Counted from the stretch's first letter, positions 1 to 12,133 are shown. The stretch: DNA of 64,000 nucleotides from Plotosus lineatus (GCA_024760905.1 CM045731.1:48907501-48971500); one strand, 5' to 3'. Notes: generated from the letters alone by a model not told the origin. Program-made: numbers and translations.

Positions 1-173
1 TCATGGCTGTATTTTTAATACATTCCATTGCAATAAATACATATTATTTATTCATAAAAAACAACAATGTAATTAACTCACATCAAGCAGTGCTATGTGC
101 AAAATGCAAACATTTTTTCTTCAAACTGTGCATTTTTTAACATATTTTCATTTATTCTTTTTCTGAGCTGCTT

Positions 174-485
174 AATCCTAATTAGGGTTCCGGGGAGGTT
201 GAGGGCCCATCTGAGCCAACTTTGAGTGAGGGCAGAATACACCCTGGACAGCTTACCAGGCCAACACAGGGCAGAAACACGCTCAGCAGCCTATTCTTAA
301 CAAACGTCGGCGATGGTTCTTTTACATGAACCTCTCACCATAGACGGTGACAGACACGACCGGCCTTTGATAACCCAGTTAGGTACACTGGGGGGACAGC
401 AGTGACAATCGTTGATAGTGGGGCTTAAATACCCGACTTTGGGATCGGTAGTCCAGCACTTTACCACCAACCCACCGCTGCCTCC
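174..485 (-). mobile_element. Composite SINE (A head, V tail), minus strand
   Basis: The minus-strand head and body (TAACTGGGTTATCAAAGGCC in sense) run into the GCTTAATCCTAATTAGGGTT tail at 170-200. It has diverged more than the 6.4-kb copy and no TSD was identified. Confidence 0.85.
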
Positions 486-582
486 ACTTACACTACAAAA
501 TATAGAGTGGCTATAACATAACAGACATTTCCAGGCATTTATACACTTTTGTTCTCGGTTTCAAACTCTATACTGGTCCTCT

Positions 583-584
<2 letters not shown>

Positions 585-652
<68 letters not shown>
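585..652. repeat. (GT)n microsatellite
   Basis: About 68 bp of near-perfect GT repeat. Confidence 0.97.
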
Positions 653-656
<4 letters not shown>

Positions 657-1014
657 TGTTTTGGTTTACATCATGTGGTGAGCCCTTTGTATTTACTGTC
701 ATGAACTCGACTCTTGGTTGTTGACTTTGTCATATATACTAAACGCCTACCTCCCCGAAGCTGATCTTGTTTTGCCCAAGTGTTGATTTCTCTTTACGAA
801 CCAAAGAATACTTCTCTCCTGGTTCAGATTTTTTCAGCATATCAGGCTTTTTTTGTTTGTTTGTCTGTTTGTTTGTTTTTTAAATAGGCCAATGGTTGAT
901 TCGGCCAGGCCTATATTTTCTGGTGGACATGATTTAATATTTCAACCTCATGATTGTGTAACGAGCTCTGGACTTTATATTGAGATGTAAGCATATAACA
1001 TAATTCCAATGCAT

Positions 1015-1206
1015 GTGTTTGGAATCATGGCTCTACAGCAAAAAAGTGCAGGGTTTAAGTCTTGGACTCAGCAAAAGCATTTCTCTGTTCAGTTTACTTG
1101 GTCTCTCTGTTCTTGTTTGGGTTTCTTTGGGTACACCGGTTTCTTCCGACAGTCCAAAGACATGCACATTAGGATAACTGGTAGTTCAAACTTTCCCCTA
1201 GCAGTG

Positions 1207-1291
<85 letters not shown>

Positions 1292-1410
1292 TGTGTGTGT
1301 GTTGTGGTGGTCTGTCTGGCTGTGCAGGGTGTATTCTTTGACCAGTGTCAGGTGAGAGGCACCAGCCTCCCTTAGGCCCTAATAGGAATAAGCAGGCAAA
1401 TGAATATGTA
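1015..1410 (+). mobile_element. V-SINE-like tRNA SINE carrying a (GT)n tract
   Basis: The core GTTTCTTTGGGTACACCGGT and ACAGTCCAAAGACATGCACA are present, followed by a GT tract at 1209-1303 and the tail CAGCCTCCCTTAGGCCCTAA. The head is degraded. Confidence 0.82.
1209..1303. repeat. (GT)n microsatellite within a SINE
   Basis: GT repeat with one interruption, located where the V-SINE normally reads GTGTGTGTTGG. Confidence 0.97.
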
Positions 1411-2259
1411 ATTCAAAATGCAAGTGTATCATATGCTTTAAACTCTGAAATCAACTCTAGTTTCAGATTTTTCATAATATGTTAAAAATTGACAGACATG
1501 TTGGAGACCTCCTCAAAATATTCATATTATCATATTCAATTTTTAACACAGTTTCGTTGCCATGTTATATGAAGGTGGGCTAAAACATTTGTAGACCGGG
1601 ATAAAACAAAAATTCCCGTGAGAAACAATAGAAAACCAATTAATCCGTTCCAACCCCCTCTCAAACTCATATAGCCTGACACAAACACGTATTTTTGACG
1701 TAATACATGTAAGATAAACATACAGAAATAAACATTATCACAATAATAATACATGTACAGTAGCATTAATAATACTGTAATTAACAATAAATAATAATAA
1801 AACAAGAAACAATAAGTCAATAAACAATACAATAAGTGTGTCTGAACTTAAGAACAGCACTTAACATTAACTTACACTACTTATTTATTTCTTTTTTTTT
1901 ACATTTTTGTTTATTTATTTTATTTTTTTGGATTTGTTTAACTGTTTTATTTCACTTCACTAATTTTGTTCACTTGTCTTCTGCTGCTTGACCACACTCC
2001 CATCGCCGTTGATCTCTTTCGACTTGATTCACAATAGGAGAAGCCTCTCCGTCTCATCATTGAGTCCTGATCTGTTCTTAGATAAAATCGTAACCCCCTT
2101 TCCTGGTTTAACACTCTTCAACATCGCCTTCTGTTTGAGATTTGTCCAGATGGGTTGTCGATGCATTGTTCCCATACTCCTTACATATATCGGCTACGCA
2201 GACAAAGAAAAACTTTGGTGCGCATACACGCTACTAGCCGGCGTGGAAAGGCGAGCAGA

Positions 2260-2679
2260 GGAATGCACACGGAGAATATGTTTTATAACTGTGATTGCGC
2301 ATCCTCTACACTAGGTAGCAGTGGCGCTCTCACTGTGTTTTCTATAGTGCAAGGAAAAAGCACCGAGCAAACGATATGACGTGCAGTAAACACTATTTAT
2401 AGTCGCTCACGGGACACTGGGGGGTTAAAATGTTTTTTTTGTTCCTATAGGGGGCATAACAAAAAATAATTGAGAAGCATTTCCCAAGGCATTCTCAGAG
2501 CACAGAGGAATACATGCAGAAGAATACCAGGCTAATCAACCCGGAAAAGCCATTTCTCCAGCAGAGCTCATATGTAGAAAATTTGCTCATTGGATGAGGC
2601 AGATTTTTTTTTTATGGGATCGAAGCTTGATTCATGGAAAATTTGTTAATAGGGATACTTGTAAGTCGCGCTACCACTG
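2260..2679 (-). mobile_element. Mariner-like MITE fragment, minus strand
   Basis: Its right end GTAAGTCGCGCTACCACTG, bordered by TA, and the segment TTGCGCATCCTCTACACTAG correspond in reverse to the element at 26022. Confidence 0.72.
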
Positions 2680-2689
2680 TATATCACAT

Positions 2690-3660
2690 TTATTGAAATT
2701 CCACCATACTACAAATTCACTCAGAGAATGCAGACCTCACCAAAGCAATGCAATATTTTCTTCAGATGGATTACCATGAGGTGAAGTAGAATTACGGTAC
2801 CCCCTTGTGGCCGGTTTTGCAATTATATTTGAGCTCTATTTTTTTTTTACCTAACACATTCTGGGTGTTTTCTGCCTCCTTGACCTAGAACACAATGCTT
2901 CAAAACCATCCTGGATCCAGATCCACATCATGGCAAAAATTGAATCCATTCTTCTTTGGCTCAAGACCCATATTTAGTTCAAATTTTTGGTAAATCTGTT
3001 CCTTTTTTTTCCCTTTTAATTTATTGTGGTCACAGACAAACACAAACACTATATTTCATAGCCCCGTCTTTTGTAGGTGGAATAAAGACATTATTTACTG
3101 ATCCACTGTCTTATGAACTAAAATCCAAAGTATTATCAATACTATGATACAATTTCATGGGACAAGCTTATTCTGCAGGAGAGATTGTGCTCACTTTAGC
3201 TCTTGAGCCAACAAAGCCAGTCAATAACCAGATCACTTGATATTTCCTCACCAAATTAGGTAAGGGATGTATAAATGCACAAGCAGCTAAAATGGCATTG
3301 AGCACAATTAGTTATAAGAAAAAAGTTTCAGCTGTCTTAAACAAATGGAAATTTGCCCAAAATGAAACTTATGAGCATGCTCTCCCTCCCGGTGATAGAA
3401 AATAAATGTGATATGAGAATGGTGTGGTTTGACTAGTAGTTCTGGTTTCAGAATCAGTTGTTTGAAAGCACTGCGATTTCTGAAAGTATCACAGGAATTC
3501 TCAGGAGCTCTACACGGCCTTTTGTGATAAACTCATGATTCACATGAACCTAAAGGCAAATACATTGGTCATACACACTATCACTACCATATTTGGTACC
3601 ACATCTGGTAATATAGTGCGTTTGTATATACTTGGCTGATCAGTGATGCTGTGGCGCAGT
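2690..3660. other. No recognised feature
   Basis: AT-rich sequence with only short ORFs. I see no exon, SINE core or terminal repeat here. Confidence 0.5.
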
Positions 3661-3676
3661 TTTGTAGTTGGTGGGT

Positions 3677-3990
3677 GTATGAGGTATGATTAAAAAGTTT
3701 GGGGACGGCTCCTATCTTGAAGGAATGCCCTGAGGCACAAGCAGTAAGTCTTGTGAGTCTTTATGCCCAGTTACATCATTCTGTCAACATCAAGACCTGT
3801 GTTATACACATTTTTCTGAAAGCGTTACCTGTGCATGAGGTTGTGAGCATAAAACCCTGTTGTCGGAGGCTCTATGGGTCAAACATATTTCCGAACCAGC
3901 ACTATAACTTTAAAATAAACAGAAAATTCGTTTTTTCAGATTTAAATGCTACGGAAAGCCCGTTATCTGTGTTAGGAAGAGAGAAATCCA
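3677..3990 (+). mobile_element. Possible mariner fragment
   Basis: TGAGGTATGATTAAAAAGTT resembles a mariner-type terminal repeat. The following 300 bp have no intact ORF and the other terminus was not found. Confidence 0.45.
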
Positions 3991-4007
3991 CATGCTAAAA
4001 GTGACTG

Positions 4008-4069
4008 ACTTTGGGTGAAGATGGGCTCACCCTGAACAGCTTGCTGGACCATTGCACGGTGGTGTATAC
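4008..4069 (-). mobile_element. V-SINE-like SINE, tail half (split by hAT)
   Basis: Minus-strand tail (GGTGAAGATGGGCTCACCCT, GAACAGCTTGCTGGACCATT) interrupted at 4069 by the hAT element and resumed at 5030. Confidence 0.8.
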
Positions 4070-4459
4070 CAGGGGTCCCCAACCACCGGTCCGCGGACCA
4101 GTACCGGTCTGCGGCTCAATTGATATCGGTCCGCAGAAGAAATAATTAATTATTTCCGTTTTATTTAGCATCTGAGTCTGAATGATCTTTATTTTTGAAA
4201 AATGACCAGATTCTCCCGGTTACATGTCGGTCATTTGAGTGCTAAAATGTAACCTACAAGGGGACTGCATGTGAACAGAAGCGAGTTGGACATGTTTCAA
4301 ACAATAGCGGGGATTTTGGGTGAGACAACCTGAGTCTTCATTCTCCCAGCTGGTGCACCATCACCTGTCTTTTTTGTTTGTTTGTTTTTTAGAATAGTTC
4401 AAGCTCTACTTCCCAACCAGCTTTATTTTAGCTACTGAAAAATAACATTCATGGAGTGC

Positions 4460-4509
<50 letters not shown>

Positions 4510-4510
4510 T
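4460..4510. repeat. (ATT)n microsatellite
   Basis: A perfect ATT repeat of about 50 bp that merges with the left TSD of the RTE insertion at 4514. Confidence 0.97.
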
Positions 4511-4513
4511 TAT

Positions 4514-4873
4514 CTTCTTCTTTTCCTTTCCGCTGTTCCCTTCAGGGGTCGCCACAGCAAATCATCTGCCTCCATCGCACCCTATCCTCTGCATCTTCTA
4601 CTCTTACTCCAACTACCTTCATGTCCTCCTTCACTACATCCATAAATCTCCTCTTTGGTCTTCCACTAGGTCTTCTGCATGGTAGTTCCAACCTCAGCAT
4701 CCTACTACCAATACACTCACTATCCCTCCTCTGCACATGTCCAAACCATCTCAATCTAGCCTCTCTGACTTTGTCTCCAAAACATTTTACATGTGCTGTC
4801 CCTCTGATGTACTCATTCCTGATCCTATGCATCCTCGTTACTCCCAAAGAGAACCTCAACATTTTGATCTCTG
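4514..4873 (-). mobile_element. RTE LINE 3' fragment inside an hAT element
   Basis: The minus strand reads [20 protein letters not shown] and [20 protein letters not shown], ending in the GGCGACCCCTGAAGGG block. ATTATTATTATTTTAT occurs on both sides (4498-4513 and 4874-4889), a 16-bp TSD whose left copy merged with an (ATT)n expansion. Confidence 0.9.
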
Positions 4874-5029
4874 ATTATTATTATTTTATATAAATAAATA
4901 AATTTTATATAAATAAATTATATTTACAATATAAACAATCTATGACCCCCTCCTTCCCGGTCCGCGGTAAAATTGTCAAGCGTTGACCGGTCCGCGCTGA
5001 TAAAAAGGTTGGGGACCCCTGGCATATAC

Positions 5030-5249
5030 AACCATTCACTGTCAAACTCACACCTAGGTACAATTTGGAAAAGCCAATTAGTATATTATGCAGGTCTTTG
5101 GACTGTGGGACGAAACTGGAGTACGCGGAGGAAATCCACACAAGGACATGAAAAACATGCCAACCCCCTCCCTGGACATAGAACTTAAACTCCAGGACCT
5201 TTTTGCTGTGAGGTGGACAAGCTGACCACTACACCATCATCCTGCCCCA
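5030..5249 (-). mobile_element. V-SINE-like SINE, core and head half (split by hAT)
   Basis: It continues 4008-4069 with AACCATTCACTGTCAAACTC, the core GGTCTTTGGACTGTGGGACG and the tRNA-like head GTGAGGTGGACAAGCTGACC in reverse. The 8-bp sequences at 4062-4069 and 5022-5029 are the TSD of the hAT insertion. Confidence 0.83.
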
Positions 5250-5460
5250 CAGATAACACTGTCGTCATATCTATTGAGACAGAATGGAGGACATGGACTT
5301 CCATCCGGTTGCTGCATACCGATTATGATGACCCCTCACCCGGTCGGCAGCCTTACGTGATATCATCGAGAAGACAGATAAAGTTGTGCCTGGTTGGCAA
5401 AAAAAAAAAAAAAAAAAAAACCCAGAACAACAAAATTTCTGAAGATTAAATGCTTTCATG

Positions 5461-5797
5461 GTGGCACGGTGGCATAGCGGTTAACACATCTGCCTCACAG
5501 CAAGAAAGTCTTTGGTTCCAATTTCCAGCCTGGGCGTGTCTGTGTGGAGTTTGCATGTTCTCCATGTGCCCGCGTGTGTTTCTCCAGGTACTCCGGTTTC
5601 CGCCCACAGTCCAAAAACATGCACAGTAGGTTAATCGGCTGTTCCAGATATCCCCTCTTTGTGTTTGTGAATGTTTTTGTGGGTTTTGGCTCTGAGATAA
5701 TCTGGCGAGCCCCGCCCTCTCCCAGTCGACTGAGATGGTCGCCAGCCTCCCTGCCACCCTAATTAGGATTAAGCGGTTCAGAAAATGAATGAATGAG
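5461..5797 (+). mobile_element. V-SINE-like tRNA SINE, full length
   Basis: The tRNA-like head GTGGCACGGTGGCATAGCGG (A-box) is followed by the core GTGGAGTTTGCATGTTCTCC and ACAGTCCAAAAACATGCACA, the tail GCCAGCCTCCCTGCCACCCT and a GAATGAATGAG end. Of the plus-strand copies this is the best preserved. Confidence 0.9.
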
Positions 5798-6381
5798 AAC
5801 ACATCGTAAGATCCACACATGGGAATTAAAACCAGAACCCAGATAGGACTTATTTGCTATATCGTCTGTACTGGAGGTACTTTGCACACTGGACTGTCAT
5901 TCTAGAATTTGTACGTAATGACATAGCTACTGATGCAGTATATTATTCTAGTAGTAGTAAAGCCAATCAGAACATGCCATTCCTCATATCCAGTGGGTAT
6001 GGATATAATAGGTATTTTTGGATTGTTTATATCTATGTTCGCAATAAAAGCAGCAAAAATGCTTTATCTTGATGTACAAAAGTGTGTTTGTGGCAATCGG
6101 AAATTAACAAAGTACATAAGCTAGCATGTAGATTATAAAGAATATTTACAAGTGTAAATATGTTGTTATATGCTCACCAATATGAAAGATCAACAATTGT
6201 GTGTAATCATGTTTTGAGGAGGAAAACGATCGTCATAAAGAAATTGATGAAGTATGTAGTCTTCTGAGACAGGGGACTAATATGAGGTCTTGATTTGAGG
6301 GAATAAGTGATCCACGGGTCCCCAAAGACCACACGAGAACCACTCTTGGAGAAAAAACGCAGTGGTGACTATTATTAATTC

Positions 6382-6725
6382 AGTTCAGTTCATTTTCTGT
6401 AACCGCTTAATCCTAATTTGGGTCGCGGCGGGGATGCTGGTGCCCATCCCAGCCAACTTCAGGCAAGGGCAGAGTACACCCTGGACAGCTCGCCAGGCCA
6501 TCGCAGGGCGGAAACACGCCGACGGCTCTGCAGCCTACTCTTTACGAAAGTCAGCAATGGTTCTTTTACATGCCTCACACCATAGACAGTGGGAGACATG
6601 GCCAGCCTTTGATAACCCAGTTAGCTGCACTTGGGGACAGTGACAACCTTGTGGAGAGTGGGACTCAAACCCCCAGCCTTTGGATCAGCGATCCAGCGCC
6701 CTATACCACTAGCTCACCACTACCC
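6382..6725 (-). mobile_element. Composite SINE: A-type head with V-SINE-type tail
   Basis: On the minus strand the A-type head (GCTAGTGGTATAGGGCGCTG, then the body with TAACTGGGTTATCAAAGGC) is joined to the other SINE tail (GGGATGGGCACCAGC, AGGATTAAGCGGTTACAGAA in sense). CTATTATTAATTC at 6369-6381 and 6726-6738 is a perfect 13-bp TSD, so the composite moved as one unit. Confidence 0.9.
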
Positions 6726-7231
6726 CTATTATTAATTCTTCATCGTGAATTAAAAACATGTTTAAAGTAGAACGATAAAATGATTTAATTATATCATGTT
6801 TGCTTTGAAAACAAACCAAATATGCCAGTTGAAGCGAAACTACTGATTAGCATGTCGTGACACGGGGGGGAAAAAGGTTGCCTTCAAATTCCTTATGTTC
6901 ACACTTGGATTCCTGCATCAGGCATTGTTCTAGTAATAGTTCCCCCGCAGTGTGATTCATGAACCAGTGAAGAATGGGCGTCACAGACTTCAAGGTTCGT
7001 AAGTGAAATATTAAAGTAGTTGTTGCTATATGAGGGGACGAGAAGAAAGGCTGTAGTGTTGACTAGGAGTAGTGGGAGCATAGAGAGAGTGGCCACTCAT
7101 AGATACTGTCCCTATCTCTTCCTGCCGCCCGATCCTCCTCCCTCGGTTGATAGACTGCTGTGCTCACACTTGCCCTATTGTGTGCTTCTATGATCTCAGC
7201 AATGCTAATGCGAACACAGACACATGCACAT

Positions 7232-7236
<5 letters not shown>

Positions 7237-7281
<45 letters not shown>
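7237..7281. repeat. (CA)n microsatellite
   Basis: A CA repeat of 45 bp. Confidence 0.97.
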
Positions 7282-7284
<3 letters not shown>

Positions 7285-7477
7285 TGCCAGTACACATGAA
7301 CAGAGTTCACATTTATAGCTTTGTGACAATCCTGACCTTTGTTTATTAAGAATGTCTGACACAGCCGGGAACCTCCCTCCTCCAGTTTTGTCCTTCAAAC
7401 GGCAGCATCACATGTCTTTATAGGAAGCCTGGTCAGTTTTAATATTCAGAATAATATAAGGAAAATATTATTCGAGA

Positions 7478-7752
7478 CTGCAAAAGTGTTTCTGTGTAGA
7501 GCTTGCATGTTCTCCTCGTGCTGGTGTGGGTTTCCTCCGGGTACAACGGTTTCCTCCTACAGTCTAAAGACATGCACTTTAGGATGATATGTTTCAAATT
7601 TCCTCGAGATGTGAATAAGCATCAGCCCTGCGAGTGTCTGGCAAGCTGTTCATGATGTTCACCCACTTTTGTCCAGTGTTGGCTGAGATAGGCTCCAGCC
7701 TCCCTCCAACCCTGATAGGATTAAATGGTTCAAAAAATCAGTGAGTGAGTGA
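7478..7752 (+). mobile_element. V-SINE-like SINE, headless
   Basis: The core AGCTTGCATGTTCTCCTCGT and the tail GATAGGCTCCAGCCTCCCTC are present, while the tRNA-like head is lost. Confidence 0.82.
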
Positions 7753-8002
7753 TCACACATACACAACAGGCATGCTGGACAGAGATTAGGCTCAGAAAAT
7801 AGGCTTATTCATCGATATAATGACTTGCATGCAAGTAACCACCAGGAAGTATTTATAACCAGGTTGATCTGCTGTTATAACTCGAGTACAGCGGTTATTG
7901 ATAACAGAAAGTTAAATAATGTTGATTTATGGGTGAGTACAAAATATAATCTTTGATTTATTGCCCCTTGTTTACTGTGTGTATGTATATACATACACAC
8001 GT

Positions 8003-8003
<1 letters not shown>

Positions 8004-8054
<51 letters not shown>
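8004..8054. repeat. (CA)n microsatellite
   Basis: A CA repeat of 51 bp abutting the 3' end of an RTE LINE. Confidence 0.97.
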
Positions 8055-8058
<4 letters not shown>

Positions 8059-8844
8059 CTTCTTCTTCTTGTCCTTTCGGCTTTTCCCTTCAGGGGTCGC
8101 CACAGCGAATCATCTGCCTCCATCTCACCCTATCCTCTGCATCTTTTTCTCTTACACCAACTGCCTTCATGTCCTCCTTCACCACATCCATGAATCGTCT
8201 CTTTGGTCTTCCTCTAGGCCTTCTGCCTGGTAGTTCCAACCTCAACATCCTACTACCAATATACTCACTATCCCTCCTCTGTACATGTCCAAACCATCTC
8301 AGTCTAGCCTCTCTGACTTCGTCTCCAAAACGTCTTACATGTGCTGTCCCTCTGATGTGCTCATTCCTGATCCTATCCGTCCTCGTTCCTCCCAAAGAGA
8401 ACCTCAACATTTTCATCTCTGCTACCTCCAGCTCTGCCTCCTGTCTTTTCCCCAGGGCCACTGTCTCTAAACCATACAACATCGCTGGCCTCAACACCGT
8501 CTTGTACACTTTTCCTTTCATTTTTTCCGATACCTTCCTATCACACATCACACCGGACACTTTTCTCCAACCTGCCTGCACATGCTTCTTCACCTCTTTT
8601 CCACACTCTCCATTGCTCTGGATTGTTGAGCCAAAGTATTTAAAATCCTACACCTTCCTTATCTCTGCTCCTTGTAACTTCACCGTTCCTGTTGGGTCCT
8701 TGGCATTCATACACATGTATTCTGTCTTACTGAGGCTAACCTTCATTCCCCTCCTTTTCAGTGCATACCTCCACCTCTCTAGGTTTTCCTGCACTTGTTC
8801 TCTGCTCTCACTGCAGATCACAATGTCATCTGCAAACATCATAG
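8059..8844 (-). mobile_element. RTE LINE 3' fragment
   Basis: The minus strand carries [20 protein letters not shown] (RT FADD motif) near 8850, then, after disruptions, [20 protein letters not shown] and the [20 protein letters not shown] end. It is 5'-truncated in the RT domain and bordered by a (CA)n tract on the left and GT/AT tracts on the right. Confidence 0.9.
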
Positions 8845-8879
8845 TATATACATACATATATAAATATAAAATGTGTGTA

Positions 8880-8884
<5 letters not shown>

Positions 8885-8950
<66 letters not shown>
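8885..8950. repeat. (GT)n(AT)n microsatellite
   Basis: A GT run passing into an AT run, just beyond the 5' truncation of the RTE LINE at 8844. Confidence 0.96.
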
Positions 8951-8953
<3 letters not shown>

Positions 8954-9556
8954 ACAGGTATACCTTGGCTTAAGTTGTTTCGAGTTAAGTCGTTCTCGAT
9001 TATACGTCGGTATTCAAAAAAGTATAGAAAAATAAAAAAACTAAAATAAAAGTAAAGTTTAATAAATAAAGTTTAATAAAACAGATCTCATTTGTTATGG
9101 CCCGTGCTGGCTGGAGGTGTTAACTCTCTCTTCATTCATTGCTAGTGCTGATGAGGGGCGTGGCTGCTACCTGCAGGCGAGGTCCAGAGAGCGCACCTGT
9201 TTCCGTTCAGCAATAAGAGCGCGCACTTCCCTTCAACGTCAGAAGATTGTCCTTCCCAGTGATTCCGTTTTCCTGCTATCTCCCTGACTTATCCTGCTTC
9301 GTGCTTGACCAGTTTTTATTTTTTTTAATTAATTATTTCCAGTGATTTAGATTTTCCAAGTGCAAAATAAAATCTTCTTAAATGGTCTTCTGCATCTTTG
9401 GGTCCGACGCATATGCTACAGGCACATTATTAACCATATTGAAAATTGCATTCATGAATAAAGTCCAGAGCTAGGAATGGTTATTTTCTGTTTAGTCTAG
9501 ACAAGTAAATTTGGCGTAGCCTAGCCTAGGCTAGCATAGAGACAAGCTAATTCGAC

Positions 9557-9562
<6 letters not shown>

Positions 9563-9625
<63 letters not shown>
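9563..9625. repeat. (AT)n microsatellite
   Basis: A perfect AT repeat of about 62 bp. Confidence 0.97.
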
Positions 9626-9627
<2 letters not shown>

Positions 9628-9639
9628 GTATATAATCTC

Positions 9640-10370
9640 AATATTAACCCTACATCAGCAGAGCAGGAATGATTCTGTTACAGCAGTTTACCATGTCCTA
9701 CTCATGTGAACTTATTCTTTTGTTCCTCGCAAATAAGCTCAGGACTGTCACATAGCTATTAGCATGCTAATGTGTGCAGCTACTGAAGTGCGTGTTTCTA
9801 TGCTGTTCTAGTGTAATGCCGCACAGCAAGTCAGTAGCAGGGTACATAGTCATTAACACAGAATACACCCTTTCGAAGGTCTGTGTCAGACGCCAACGCA
9901 CCGTGGCACTCGTTTTCCTGCCTAAACTGTCTTTAATTTGTCCAGTGCTCTGTAGAAAGAAAGAGATGGAGGAAAAGGAGGCGAGGGTTTTGTGTCTGCT
10001 GGTATAGTTCTTTGGTCTCTAGGTTTAAAGGATGGTAAATTAGCACTAATTCCACCCTCAAGCTAGTGACCCTGCTGTGCTAGCATGGCAGATTGATGCT
10101 GTTTCTTGCCCTCCCTCTTCACTGCGGCAAGCACATTACAAGCCCTTTGTATTACCAGTATTAGCCTGTAGCATTCCTGTGATCCCGTTCACCTTTGACC
10201 TCTCTTTCACCATGTCTCTGACCTTGTGTCCGAATGTGTGCAGAGGCTTTGTGCTGCTTTAACGTCCTCTGTGTTCATGTTGTTGGGTCTCTTAAGATGC
10301 GATTTCAGTCGAAGGGTTTACAAGTGGCCTGGTATTTCTGCTGAACATGCTGGAGAATTGTTATTAGAAT
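9640..10370. other. Low-repeat stretch, no gene recognised
   Basis: Mixed-composition, non-repetitive sequence with short ORFs (9774-10007 and 10077-10262). I looked for erbb3 exon 1 here, a signal peptide followed by a phase-1 donor, and found none that convinced me. Confidence 0.4.
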
Positions 10371-10374
10371 TCAC

Positions 10375-10940
10375 TGAGTACTCCTGGGCTTGAGTCCTGG
10401 GCTTGGCATGAGTTTGCCTCTGTGCACCCTGTGCACCTCCGTGGGTGCTCTGGTTATTTCCCACAGTCCAAAGACATGCACATTAGGATAATTGGCTGTT
10501 TGAAATTGGCCGAAGTTTTAGAAGTTTTGGAGACAAAGTCAGAGAGGCTAGATTGAGATGGTTTGGACATGTACAGAGGAGGGATAGTGAGTATATTGGT
10601 AGTAGGATGCCGAGGTTAGAACTACCAGGCAGAAGGCCTAGAGGAAGACCAAAGAGACGATTCATGGACGTGGTGAAGGAGGACATGAAGGCAGTTGGTG
10701 TAAGAGAAAAAGATGCCGAGGATAGGGTGAGATGGAGGCAGATGATTCGCTGTGGCGACCCCTGAAGGGAAAAGCCGAAAGGAAAAGAAGAAAGATGTAG
10801 TGTAAGTGTAAACGATTATGCGTATTGCTCTGCTATGGTTTGGTGAGCAGTTCAGGATGTGCTTTCATCCTTTGTCAGCTGAGATAAACTCGTGACTCAA
10901 GTAGACTGAATGGTTCGGCAAATGTGTGAGTGATCTGTTC
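10375..10940 (+). mobile_element. V-SINE-like SINE split by an RTE fragment
   Basis: The left part (GAGTCCTGGGCTTGGCATGA, CCACAGTCCAAAGACATGCA) ends at 10517. The right part (GCAGTTCAGGATGTGCTTTC, tail) resumes at 10796. The LINE inserted in the SINE. Confidence 0.83.
10518..10795 (+). mobile_element. RTE LINE 3' fragment nested in a SINE
   Basis: It reads [20 protein letters not shown] and VVKEDMKAVGVREKDAEDRV through the terminal RCGDP, then GAAGGGAAAAGCCGAAAGG. It splits a V-SINE-like copy (10375-10517 and 10796-10940). Confidence 0.88.
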
Positions 10941-10996
10941 TATCTCCAAAATCTAATTTTGTAATGGTGTTACTTTGGCTCTACTACACTCCACCC

Positions 10997-10997
<1 letters not shown>

Positions 10998-11029
<32 letters not shown>
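10998..11029. repeat. Poly(A) tract
   Basis: About 32 consecutive A. Confidence 0.95.
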
Positions 11030-11031
<2 letters not shown>

Positions 11032-11343
11032 AAATCAGTGCTGACAAAAATGTAACCCCTCCAGCAGAGAATTATAGCCTTCTTCCTGTTATCACGTTAT
11101 ACCACCCATAGACGGTCTTAAGCTTATCTTGAAAGTTTATCTTGGTAGAGTATGTGCAAGGCGCAAAGTCCCCTAGCTTTATGCCCTAGAGATAAAGAAA
11201 GGTGTCAGAACACACAGACCGGACAGGTGGTGTTGATGTTATAGTTGTTAAGCTCGTAATACAAGGGGTCTATCAAAGTGTGATCATCACAACAAAGGTG
11301 CATCACTCACTCACTTGCCGAAATGCTTTCTCCTAGTACAGTA

Positions 11344-12131
11344 CAGTGATACCTCAGCTCACGAACATAATTGGTTCCCAGAAAGTGTGTGTAAGGCGAA
11401 AAGTTCGTCTTCTGAACATTTATTTCCCACAAGAAACCATTAAAATGAGAATAATCCGTTCCCAGGTCCCCATAAAACATAATTTTCTACTAAATAAGCC
11501 TTAAAACTACACAAAAATATACCTTATTTTATGTATAATAAATGTGCTATTGAATTGTAATTAAAGAAATAAACTGTACTGTATAATAAAGTGGTTTTAT
11601 TTACCTTTGTGATGGTAGTTGATGGCTTGATGGAATGGAGTGGGAGGAGGAGGGAGGGAGGGACTTACTGTTTGGAAGGAGTGTTTGGAAACGCCTACTG
11701 TTTGGAAACACCCTTAGCCACACACGCACCCTTAATAGCTTCCTTGTTCTTAAGGATGGGAGCAATGGTAGACTTAGCGTAGTGGTACTGGGACGCTGAG
11801 TCACACAAACGCACACCTCGTTCGTGTTTTTCAATGATCTCCGCCTGTGGTGGGTCTTTTTCGGTCCCATAATAGCAAAAGTACACTCAATATGGTCCAA
11901 AATGTCTAGCAAACACAAACCACTTCCGCATTCAAAGAAAGGGGGTGACGAACTGTGACGCCGTGAGCGTGCGTCAGCTTCTCGTGGCCGCCACCGTGGC
12001 GCTGTTCGACCGCGTGGTTTGATTCGTCCGCCGAAAACTAGTTCGTCAGCAGAGACTATATGCTCGCAAATTTAATGTTCTTGAGGTGAAAAGTTTGTGA
12101 GCTTAAGCGTTCGTCAGCGGAGGTTTTACTG
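11344..12131. mobile_element. Mariner-like element, TA-flanked
   Basis: The end CAGTGATACCTCAGCTCACG and the opposite end, read inverted as CAGTAAAACCTCCGCTGACG, match at most positions and each is bordered by TA. It is about 788 bp. A minus-strand stretch (11918-11695) includes short transposase-like pieces (EIIEKHERG..LCD..SQYHYAKSTIAPIL), suggesting a decayed tigger/jerky-type HTH domain. Confidence 0.82.
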
Positions 12132-12133
12132 TA

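Larger units (their letters stand above)
4070..5021. mobile_element. hAT-type nonautonomous element (GGGGTCCCCAACC ends)
   Basis: Terminal inverted repeats CAGGGGTCCCCAACC and GGTTGGGGACCCCTG with inner CCGGTCCGCG arms at both ends. Flanking 8-mers GTGTATAC (4062-4069) and GCATATAC (5022-5029) match at 6 of 8, as for an old hAT TSD. It contains the RTE fragment 4514-4873 and itself splits a SINE. Confidence 0.9.

Noticed and set aside
1009..1341. ORF with poly Cys-Val
   Set aside because: The repeat residues come from a GT microsatellite inside a SINE. Similar frames at 7063, 27267, 36595 and 44133 were dropped for the same reason.
5461..5530. tRNA gene
   Set aside because: A-box and B-box are present, but the sequence is the head of a SINE repeated many times in the window and does not form a normal tRNA cloverleaf that I can see.
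7953..9035. 360-residue plus-strand ORF
   Set aside because: It is a readthrough of a (CA)n repeat, the antisense strand of an RTE LINE and a GT/AT repeat. The real coding sense is minus.
9774..10262. Candidate erbb3 exon 1 (short ORFs with hydrophobic stretches)
   Set aside because: No credible signal peptide followed by a phase-1 donor, and no similarity to the ErbB N-terminus.
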